Positions 57,422 through 64,000 of a DNA stretch of 64,000 nucleotides are shown piece by piece (the first letter of the stretch is position 1; each line of letters begins with the position of its first letter). Source of the DNA: Cupriavidus sp. EM10 (lineage in GTDB: Bacteria; Pseudomonadota; Gammaproteobacteria; Burkholderiales; Burkholderiaceae); NCBI RefSeq assembly GCF_018729255.1, contig NZ_CP076061.1:2046001-2110000 (forward strand), in the 5' to 3' direction. Position numbers and translations under genes: made by a program. The notes under the pieces are model-generated. The model saw nothing but the letters and a program-made list of their open reading frames with translations. It ran no database searches and was not told the origin of the DNA.

Positions 57422-58810
57422 TTACTGGACCTGGGCGCTCGCGGCGGGCAGGGCCGAGCCGGCGTTCTTCTGCCGGAGGCGATAGCTTACGCCAAGTACG
57501 ACCAGCCACACCGGAATCAGGTACACCGAGATACGCAGGCCAGGCGTCAGGAACATCACCACCAGGATGCCGGCCAGGAAGATCAGCGTGACGTAGTTGG
57601 TCAGCGGATAGCCCAGGCTCCGGAACGCAGTGGGCTTGCCCTCGGCGCGCTTGGCGCGGCGGAACATCAGGTGGATGATGCTGATCATGGCCCAGTTGAT
57701 GATCAGGGCAGACACCACCAGGCCCATCAGCAGTTCGAACGCTTCGCCGGGCATGAAATAGTTGACCAGCACGCAGATGCCGGTAGCCAGGGCCGACACG
57801 CCCAGCGCGGCCAGCGGAATGCCGCGGCGGTTCACCTTCATCAGGGCGCGGGGCGCGTTGCCCTGCTGCGCCAGGCCCAGCAGCATGCGGCTGTTGCAGT
57901 AGACGCCGCTGTTGTAGACCGACAGCGCCGCCGTCAGCACCACCACGTTCAGCACGGTGGCCACGATGTCGCTGTTCATCGCATGGAAGATCAGCACGAA
58001 CGGGCTGCCGCCGGTGACCACCTTCTGCCACGGGTACAGCGACAGCAGCACGGCCAAGGCGCCGACGTAGAAGATCAGGATGCGGTAGATCACCTGGTTG
58101 GTGGCCTTGGGGATGCTCTTGCCCGGGTTGTCGGCCTCGGCGGCGGTGATGCCCACCAGTTCCAGGCCGCCGAACGAGAACATGATCACGGCCATCGCCA
58201 TCACCAGTCCGCCCAGCCCGTTCGGGAAGAAGCCGCCGTGCTGCCACAGGTTGGCCACGCTGGCCTCGGGGCCGGCGCCGCCGGTGCCCAGCATGTAGCC
58301 GCCAAAGCCGATCATGCCGACGATGGCCGCCACCTTGATGATCGAGAACCAGAACTCCATCTCGCCGAACGACTTCACGCTGGCCAGGTTGATGGCGTTG
58401 ATGATCACGAAGAAGCCCAGCGCCGACATCCACGTGGGGATGCCCGGCCACCAGTACTGGACGTAGATGCCTACGGCCGACAGCTCGGCCATGCTGACCA
58501 GGATGTACAGCACCCAGTAGTTCCAGCCGGACATGAAGCCGGCAAAGTGGCCGCAATACTTGTTGGCGAAGTAGCTGAACGAGCCGGCCACCGGTTCGTC
58601 GACCACCATCTCGCCCAGCTGGCGCATGATGAAGAACGCGACGATGCCGGCCAGCGCATAGCCCAGCAGCACGGAAGGTCCGGCCAGCTTGATGGTCTGG
58701 GCGATGCCCAGGAACAGGCCGGTGCCGATGGCGCCACCCAGCGCAATCAGCTGGATATGGCGATTCTTCAGGCCACGGTGGAGCGTGCCTTGGTTATCGG
58801 GAGCATGCAT
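57422..58810 (-). CDS. Amino acid permease, AAT family (AroP/PheP-like)
   Basis: 462 aa from the ATG read from 58810, 12 membrane helices. It opens with GLKNRHIQLIALGGAIGTGLFLG, the AAT signature, followed by GEMVVDEPVAGSFSYFANKY and the cytoplasmic AAEADNPGKSIPKATNQVIYRI. Between tyrB and hpd, all on the minus strand, so uptake of phenylalanine/tyrosine is likely. Confidence 0.87.
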   Translation of the reverse strand: MHAPDNQGTLHRGLKNRHIQLIALGGAIGTGLFLGIAQTIKLAGPSVLLGYALAGIVAFFIMRQLGEMVVDEPVAGSFSYFANKYCGHFAGFMSGWNYWVLYILVSMAELSAVGIYVQYWWPGIPTWMSALGFFVIINAINLASVKSFGEMEFWFSIIKVAAIVGMIGFGGYMLGTGGAGPEASVANLWQHGGFFPNGLGGLVMAMAVIMFSFGGLELVGITAAEADNPGKSIPKATNQVIYRILIFYVGALAVLLSLYPWQKVVTGGSPFVLIFHAMNSDIVATVLNVVVLTAALSVYNSGVYCNSRMLLGLAQQGNAPRALMKVNRRGIPLAALGVSALATGICVLVNYFMPGEAFELLMGLVVSALIINWAMISIIHLMFRRAKRAEGKPTAFRSLGYPLTNYVTLIFLAGILVVMFLTPGLRISVYLIPVWLVVLGVSYRLRQKNAGSALPAASAQVQ

Positions 58811-59013
58811 TTGGAGTTGTCTATCCTCTACCCATTCTTGTGGAATGGCGGCGCGCCTCTTGGGATGGGCGCTTTGAAAAGGCGCCGGCGCGGGTAACGC
58901 CGGACGCAGGGGTGCGCGCCGGCGGAAACCCGAGAGTTTACCGGCACACGCTTGGAAAAGCAGGGGAAATGGCCCGGCCCCGGTCAAATGGGGCCGGATA
59001 CGTCACGCGTCGG

Positions 59014-60086
59014 TCAGACCTTCAGCGTGCCGCGCTCGATCTGGTCGCGCTCGAGTGACTCGAACAGCGCCTTGAAGTTGCCTTCGCCGAAGCCGTCGTC
59101 GCCGGAGCGCTGGATGTATTCGAAGAACACCGGGCCCAGCACGGTCTTCGAGAAGATCTGCAGCAGCAGGCGCGGGCGGCCGTCGGCGGTGGTGCCGTCG
59201 ACCAGGATGCCGCGCGCCTTGAGCTGGTCCACCGGCTGGCCGTGGCCCGGCAGGCGGGTGTCCAGCGCCTGGTAGTAGTAGTCGTTGGGGCGGTCATCAG
59301 GTCGACGCCGGCCAGCTGCAGGCTGTCGATCACGTCGACCAGGTTGTCCACGGCAAAGGCGATGTGCTGGATGCCCTCGCCGTTGAAGGCCATCAGGAAT
59401 TCCTCGATCTGGCCGGCACCCTTCGACGATTCCTCGTTCAGCGGGATGCGGATCTTGCCGTCCGGCGCGGTCATCGCCTTCGAGGTCAGGCCCGTGTACT
59501 CGCCCTGGATGTCGAAATAGCGGATTTCGCGGAAGTTGAATAGGCGTTCGTAGAAGTTGGCCCAATAGGCCATGCGGCCACGGTAGACGTTGTGCGTCAG
59601 GTGGTCGATCAGCTTCAGGCCGTGGCCCTTCGGGTGACGGTCCACGCCCTCGATGTATTCGAAGTCGATGTCATAGATCGACTTGCCGTCCTCGAAGCGG
59701 TCGATCAGGTACAGCGGCGCGCCGCCGATGCCCTTGATGGCCGGCAGGCGCAGTTCCATCGGCCCGGTGGCGATCTCGATCGGCTGGGCGCCCAGCATCA
59801 GCGCGCGGTTGTACGCCTTGTGCGAATCCTTGACGCGGAAGGCCATGCCGCAGGCGCTGGGGCCGTGCTCGGCGGCAAAATAGGCGGCTTCGCTATGCGG
59901 CTCGTTGTTGACGATGAAATTGATATCGCCCTGGCGGTACAGCACCACGTCCTTCGAGCGGTGACGGGCCACCAGCGTGAAACCCATCTTCTCGAACAGC
60001 GGTTCCAGTACGTTTGGCGTGGGCGAGGCGAATTCAACGAACTCGAAGCCCATCAGTTGCATCGGGTTTTCAAACAGGTCGGCCAT
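59014..60086 (-). CDS. hpd: 4-hydroxyphenylpyruvate dioxygenase (frame broken at 59287-59290)
   Basis: Converts 4-hydroxyphenylpyruvate to homogentisate in tyrosine degradation. The N-terminal domain ([25 protein letters not shown]) and the first part of the catalytic domain ([42 protein letters not shown]) are in one frame. The end ([48 protein letters not shown]) is in another. One extra base in GGGG 59287-59290 gives MTAPNDYYYQ and 357 aa, the family length, with all Fe ligands (His, His, Glu). Divergent from an Lrp regulator. Confidence 0.92.
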
Positions 60087-60287
60087 GGTCGGAGCGCTCG
60101 GGGCGGGGTAGGGATGGAAATACTATTTCTGAAGCAGCTGCGCGAGTGACTTGGGGGACGCTTGGCGCGCTGCACAACGTGAGGAAATTGTAGAACCCGC
60201 CCCGCTAAATAGGATTTCGTAAGGCACGCAGGGAAACCCTGAAAGATGAGATAAGATTTCGTCGAACGGCTCTTTCAGGAAATCATC

Positions 60288-60761
60288 ATGCAACAAACCG
60301 ACCTCGACCGCATTGATCGCCGCTTGCTGGCGGAACTGCAGGAACATGGGCGCGCATCGAACCTGGAACTGTCGGAGGCGATCAACCTGTCGCCGGCCCA
60401 GACATTGCGGCGCCATCGCCGCCTGGAGGAGGGCGGCATCATCAAGCGCTACGAGGCGAGGCTGGACAGCACGGCGCTGGGGTTTGGCGTGACCGCGTTC
60501 ATCCACGTCACGATGGAGCGCGGGCACATTCGTGATTTGTCCAAATTCAAGGGACTGGTGGCCGAACTGGCGCAGATCCAGGAATGCTTCTCGGTGACCG
60601 GGGATATCGACTACGTGCTGAAGGTGGTGGCCAAGGACCTGAAGTCGCTGTCGGACTTCCTGCTCGACACGCTGATGCGCATCCCTGGCGTCAGCGGCGT
60701 GAAATCGAGCGTGTGCCTGGACGAGATCAAGTGCACGAGCGCGATGCCGCTGGATTTGTGA
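60288..60761 (+). CDS. Lrp/AsnC-family transcriptional regulator
   Basis: 157 aa. HTH (LDRIDRRLLAELQEHGRASNLELSEAINLSPAQTLRRHRRLEEGG) and RAM domain (CFSVTGDIDYVLKVVAKDLKSLSDFLLDTLMRIPGV) for amino acid binding. Divergent from hpd across 201 bases; probably controls tyrosine catabolism in response to an aromatic amino acid. A terminator follows at 60786. Confidence 0.92.
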   Translation: MQQTDLDRIDRRLLAELQEHGRASNLELSEAINLSPAQTLRRHRRLEEGGIIKRYEARLDSTALGFGVTAFIHVTMERGHIRDLSKFKGLVAELAQIQECFSVTGDIDYVLKVVAKDLKSLSDFLLDTLMRIPGVSGVKSSVCLDEIKCTSAMPLDL

Positions 60762-60785
60762 GGCGGCTGCTACGGGAGTCAAACA

Positions 60786-60808
60786 AAAAGGCCGCCTTGC
60801 GGCCTTTT
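60786..60808 (+). terminator. Rho-independent terminator of the Lrp gene
   Basis: AAAAGGCCGC-CTT-GCGGCCTTTT followed by GTTTTTG, 25 bases past the Lrp stop. Near-symmetric, so it may also work on the other strand. Confidence 0.88.
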
Positions 60809-60901
60809 GTTTTTGCAGGATGAAATCGGATTTCTACGATTTTAGTGAATGATGTCCCATGTTAGAAATATCTCGCTTGTCAATTTCCAGAGAGGGATAA
60901 A

Positions 60902-61456
60902 TTGTCACGGGATATTCGTTTCTTTTTGAGGGATATGGACCCAACGAGCACCGGGGGGCGACTAATCGTAACCGGCCGGAACTTCATTGACATGGGAAAG
61001 GCAGTTGGCTCGGAAGGGGATATCGCCACCTGCCCGGCATGTGATTCCACCGGGCGGGTGTTCAACGATTGCTTCCCCAATTTTGATCTGGATGGAAAAC
61101 AGGCATTGGTGTCTGGCGCCCGGGTCTACTGCAAGTGTCCGGAAAAGCCGATTCTCATCGAAACTCAAAATGAGGCATGGGTTGAATTTACTTCGTCGCA
61201 GCCAGTTTCAATCGTCGATGACGGCGAAAGCGGGACGGAAGCATGGCGGGAAGATAATGCGGAAGAGGTAATCGAACAGTACCTGGAGGCGATCAATATC
61301 GATTCGGGAGAGCGAGTTGCCGGCCTGCATTACGACTTGTATGTCGAGGGCAAGAAACTGATCAGCAATCGGGCGATGCATGATGGCTGCACTCAAACCG
61401 TGCAAGGTCAATGCCGTGTGGAGGCAGTGATTTGGCATGAAGGGTGGAGCGCATGA
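60902..61456 (+). CDS. PAAR-domain protein, type VI secretion spike tip
   Basis: 184 aa from a TTG start at 60902; GAGAGGGA ends five bases upstream and decides it. The PAAR fold is seen in DPTSTGGRLIVTGRNFIDMG, SEGDIATCPACDSTGRVF, NFDLDGKQALVSGARVYCKC: Gly-rich turns and Cys/His zinc ligands. PAAR proteins cap the VgrG spike and carry effectors out of the cell. The C-terminal ~80 residues are an extension of unknown fold. First gene of a small lower-GC island with effector and immunity candidates; no vgrG is nearby. Confidence 0.85.
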   Translation: MSRDIRFFLRDMDPTSTGGRLIVTGRNFIDMGKAVGSEGDIATCPACDSTGRVFNDCFPNFDLDGKQALVSGARVYCKCPEKPILIETQNEAWVEFTSSQPVSIVDDGESGTEAWREDNAEEVIEQYLEAINIDSGERVAGLHYDLYVEGKKLISNRAMHDGCTQTVQGQCRVEAVIWHEGWSA

Positions 61457-61462
61457 GCCAGT

Positions 61463-61973
61463 GTGATGGTTCGGCAAATGAAGGCGCGTGGATACGAGAC
61501 CATGGCAGATTTCACGTCAAAGGAGAAGTCCTTCAGCTTCGTAGTGGCCGACGGCAATCAACGCTTTGCAAAGCTTCAGAAATCTACGGATCTTGAAATA
61601 GGAAAATCACCAGCGATGTCAGCCGCAATCAAGGCAGCTGAAAATGCCTTTGCGGACGGTCCGGATCATTCCAATGGCGCATATTTTGGGATGGCTCTGA
61701 CATCAGGTCAAACTACAAAAATCATTCGAAAGTCAGGGCGGGGATATACTTCTCCGAATCAGGTCACAACATTTATAGCATCGATCCAACGGATGGAGAA
61801 TACGAACTGGCCCTCGTCGTGAAGAAGAAAAAGAGGGGAAGATTATCCAGGAGAGAAAAGTCATCGGAACATATCCGTATATTTACGAATCCTCTGCTGC
61901 GCATGGCGGGACGATTTTCTGGAAACTCGGGGACGCATGGCTGAAGGTCTCCAAAGGGAAGGCACATAGGTAA
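61463..61973 (+). CDS. Probable T6SS cargo effector, 5'-truncated and broken at 61684 and 61828
   Basis: Two one-base repairs (T run 61684-61687, A run 61828-61832) yield one protein: VMVRQMKARGYETMADF, NGAYFWDGSDIRSNYKNH, AGIYFSESGHNIYSID, GTYPYIYESSAAHGGTIFW, ending at TAA 61973, ~170 aa from GTG 61463. From memory, relatives continue upstream of VMVRQ with a helical part resembling SleB-type wall hydrolases. That part is missing here, since the PAAR stop is only 7 bases away. The gene may have lost its 5' end. Start, repairs and toxicity are inference; the link to PAAR and the next gene is by position. Confidence 0.5.
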
Positions 61974-62494
61974 TGCGATCCGCTCTGGTATTCCTGGCGC
62001 TACTAGGTTGCCGTTCTGTTGCCTGTGCGCAGCCACCGCAGGCTGTCATCGAGAGCTGCCTTCTCGGGTATTCGACGACTGCCGGTATTTCTGTCGCGAT
62101 GGGGGAGAGCGGGCACCAGGTGCTCGAAGAAGTCCGAGGGTACCGCCTGACCTGGCCGGAGCGGTTGCGAGCGCCTCGTGTTGGCTACGCCATCAGCCAC
62201 AGCGGCAACAACGATTATGTATTCGTCGAAAACCATCGCGGTTACGTAAAGCGTGCCATACCGCTCACGCAATGGAAGCCGGCACCGCTGGAAGTCCCAC
62301 TGCGCGCGCGCTACGGCGTCGTCAGCCAGGGGGCAAGCCGATATGCGTGCGTGGTGGAGGGTCTCGGGCAGGGTTCGGCGGCTTTTGTCATGGCGGGATA
62401 CATCGGGAAGTTTCCGCCTGCGAAAGGCAAACGTATCCAACTCTACTATGCAGTAGCCGATACAAGAACATTGGAGGGCTTCAAGCCAGGCTGA
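61973..62494 (+). CDS. Exported protein, probable immunity protein of the T6SS cargo
   Basis: 173 aa. Signal peptide MRSALVFLALLGCRSVACAQ; the mature part has no recognised domain, with two lone cysteines (SCLLGY, YACVVEG). Its ATG overlaps the preceding stop (TAATG), as often seen for effector-immunity pairs. Periplasmic location fits protection against a wall- or membrane-directed toxin. Role inferred from position only. Confidence 0.6.
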   Translation: MRSALVFLALLGCRSVACAQPPQAVIESCLLGYSTTAGISVAMGESGHQVLEEVRGYRLTWPERLRAPRVGYAISHSGNNDYVFVENHRGYVKRAIPLTQWKPAPLEVPLRARYGVVSQGASRYACVVEGLGQGSAAFVMAGYIGKFPPAKGKRIQLYYAVADTRTLEGFKPG

Positions 62495-62560
62495 TCCGTT
62501 CAAGGCACGAATCGAACGTTCAGTGGGACAAAGCGAACCCCACATGGGCCCTGCGGGAAA

Positions 62561-62887
62561 TCACTGGTCGATCTTGCGCATGGCCTCGGTAATGTCCCGG
62601 GTATCGCCCGGCCGCACCAGCCGCGCCACTTCCTGGCCGTCGCGCAGGAATACCAGCGTGGGCCACAGCTTCACGCGGAAGGATCGGCCCAGCGGGCGTC
62701 CGCTGCCGTCCTCGACCTTGATATGGCCGATGTCCGGATGCTGGCCGAACGCCGATTCGATCAGCGGTTGCGCGCGCTGGCAGAAGCCGCACCACGGCGT
62801 GCCGAACTCCAGGATCGTGGCGCCGCGCAGCGCGTCGATCTCGTCGCGCGACGGTTCTTTGGTGGCGAAGGTGTGCGTCATGCTCAT
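62561..62887 (-). CDS. Thioredoxin-fold protein
   Basis: 108 aa from the ATG read from 62887 (an earlier in-frame start at 62941 is less likely). Active site WCGFC at residues 32-36 in ILEFGTPWCGFCQRAQPLIE, cis-Pro in KLWPTLVFLRDG. Cytoplasmic disulfide reductase or similar; the CGFC pair differs from CGPC of thioredoxin and should shift its redox potential. Confidence 0.88.
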   Translation of the reverse strand: MSMTHTFATKEPSRDEIDALRGATILEFGTPWCGFCQRAQPLIESAFGQHPDIGHIKVEDGSGRPLGRSFRVKLWPTLVFLRDGQEVARLVRPGDTRDITEAMRKIDQ

Positions 62888-62968
62888 CGGTGGGGCTCCG
62901 TCGATACACGAATGTCTGGCGAAATCGCTATGCCGTGACACGCGAATTCCGCGCCAGCGGCGTAGCCG

Positions 62969-64000
62969 TCATTCTGCCAGCGACACCGGACGCGCGTGCG
63001 CCGCAGGCCCGGTAAGAATTTCCCACCATGCCGGCAACAGTGCCTGCACCTCGGACCGTGCGTAGCGGTCGTCGATCAGCCAGACCACGCCGCGATCCTG
63101 CTGGGTGCGGATCACGCGGCCGGCCGCCTGCACCACCTTGCGCAGTCCGGGATACAGATAGGCGTAGTCGTAGCCCTGCCCGAACACCGTTTCCATGCGC
63201 TCGCGCAACTGCTCGTTGACGGGATTGATCTGCGGCAGGCCCAGCGTGGCGACGAAGGCGCCGATCAGGCGGTCGCCGGGCAGGTCTACACCTTCGGAAA
63301 ACACGCCCCCAAGCACCGCGAAGCCGATACCCTGGCCGCCCGGCGCGAAGGCTTCGAGAAAGCCCGCCTGGCCTGCCTCGGTCATGCCGCGCGCCTGCGA
63401 CCACGTTGGAATGCCTGGGTGATCGGCCGCCAGCAGCGCGGCGGCCTGCTGCAGATAGTCGTGACTGCTGAAAAACGCCAGGTAGTTGCCGGGCCGTCGC
63501 GCAAACTGGTCGGCCATCAGCTGCACGATGGCGGGCAGCGATCGCTGCCGCTGGGCGTAGCGCGTGGTGATATGGCGTGCCACGTGCACGTCGAGCTGTT
63601 CGGCCTGGAACGGCGACGGCACCTCCACCGAGACCGCGCTGGCCGGCAGCCCCAGCAGGTTGCGGTAGTAGTCGGCCGGCTGCAGCGTGGCCGAAAACAG
63701 CGTGGTCGAATGCGCGCCCGCGAAGCGCGGGGCCAGGTACGGCGCCGGCAGCAGGTTGCGCACGCACAGGTCGGCGTCCACGCCCGTCCGCTTGCGCGGC
63801 GTGCGCGTGATGTCGAACAGCGAATGCTTGCCGCCGTACTCGGTCATCTGCTCGGCCAGCCGCAGGAAGTGCATTGCGTCGAAGTAGAACCGCTCCAGCG
63901 CGGCGTCATGCCGCTGCGGATGCTCGCTCATGTCGTCGATGATGGCCGTGCAGAGCTGCATCAGGGCCTCGACAAAGGCGGCGGGTTCCTCGTCGCGCGT
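62969..64000 (-). CDS. ATP-dependent DNA helicase, DinG/Rad3 (XPD-like) family, C-terminal part
   Basis: The gene enters from the right edge; 344 residues are visible up to the stop at 62969. Helicase domain 2 motifs: ATLFSATLQP-like STTLFSATLQPADYY (motif III/IV region), YLAFFSSHDYLQQAA, VLGGVFSEGVDLPGDRLIGAFVATLGLPQ (motif V) and QAAGRVIRTQQDRGVVWLIDDRY (motif VI). These are typical of superfamily 2 Rad3-type 5'-3' helicases. The Walker A and Fe-S region are outside the window. Confidence 0.9.
   Translation of the reverse strand, partial: TRDEEPAAFVEALMQLCTAIIDDMSEHPQRHDAALERFYFDAMHFLRLAEQMTEYGGKHSLFDITRTPRKRTGVDADLCVRNLLPAPYLAPRFAGAHSTTLFSATLQPADYYRNLLGLPASAVSVEVPSPFQAEQLDVHVARHITTRYAQRQRSLPAIVQLMADQFARRPGNYLAFFSSHDYLQQAAALLAADHPGIPTWSQARGMTEAGQAGFLEAFAPGGQGIGFAVLGGVFSEGVDLPGDRLIGAFVATLGLPQINPVNEQLRERMETVFGQGYDYAYLYPGLRKVVQAAGRVIRTQQDRGVVWLIDDRYARSEVQALLPAWWEILTGPAAHARPVSLAE

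Noticed and set aside
56261..58897. 878-aa plus-strand frame
   Set aside because: Antisense shadow of the aminotransferase and permease genes.
59014..60086. hpd and other broken frames as pseudogenes
   Set aside because: All breaks are single missing bases in homopolymers with no other damage; assembly error explains them better.
61453..61593. Short frame MSQCDGSANEGAWIRDHG overlapping the PAAR stop (ATGA)
   Set aside because: Good coupling signal, but only 46 aa and out of frame with the recognisable cargo body; kept only as a hint that the original cargo start was here.

Overview
The window looks like a chromosomal segment of a Cupriavidus/Ralstonia-type betaproteobacterium. This is inferred from the high GC content, the H-NS protein of the short Burkholderiaceae type, a CYP116B-type self-sufficient P450 (known from Cupriavidus), DUF3331, Bug-type tripartite tricarboxylate binding proteins, many LysR/IclR regulators and a ubiTUV anaerobic ubiquinone cluster. 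No rRNA, tRNA or CRISPR array was seen.

Layout. 0-3 kb: iron alcohol dehydrogenase (partial) and gabD with a divergent IclR regulator, probably a 4-hydroxybutyrate/succinate semialdehyde route. 3-6.6 kb: ubiU-ubiV-ubiT (oxygen-independent ubiquinone hydroxylation), convergent with a fused siroheme decarboxylase. 6.7-12.3 kb: MFS exporter with divergent LysR, a lipoprotein, H-NS, and an NCS2 purine permease. 12.7-13.7 kb: CheV behind a consensus sigma-28 promoter. 13.8-14.9 kb: a complete IS110-family element inserted into a REP-like palindrome. 15.2-19.3 kb: 1-Cys peroxiredoxin and a 2-oxoacid dehydrogenase E1a-E1b-E2 operon. 19.5-24.4 kb: sulfonate/taurine-type ABC uptake with a TauD-like dioxygenase. 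24.5-28.9 kb: methyltransferase, MFS transporter, IclR, diguanylate cyclase. 29-34 kb: MoxR, DUF58 and VWA operon with a DegP-like protease and a second, divergent VWA protein. 34-43 kb: methyltransferase, aldehyde dehydrogenase, CYP116B P450, Bug binding protein, IclR, GST, lipoprotein. 43-46 kb: GH128-like lipoprotein and di-heme oxidoreductase. 47-52.4 kb: a two-component module (PAS histidine kinase, receiver-only protein, FixJ-type regulator) with an AraC regulator, DUF3331 and mini membrane proteins. 52.4-56 kb: LysR regulators, a 2OG oxygenase-like protein, SDR. 56-60.8 kb: aromatic amino acid catabolism (TyrB-like aminotransferase, aromatic permease, HPPD, Lrp regulator). 60.9-62.5 kb: a lower-GC orphan PAAR/effector/immunity island of type VI secretion. 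62.5-64 kb: thioredoxin-like protein and a DinG/Rad3-like helicase (partial).

Two results stand out. First, the IS110 element can be delimited to the base (CT core at each end, REP reconstituted across it). Its 175-nt leader holds a candidate bridge RNA in which one loop matches the REP target and another matches the element's own ends. Second, at least 15 reading-frame breaks all take the same form, one base too few in a homopolymer run, and adding that base restores a conserved protein each time. This points to systematic sequencing or assembly deletions rather than gene decay, so those genes are annotated here as probably intact.
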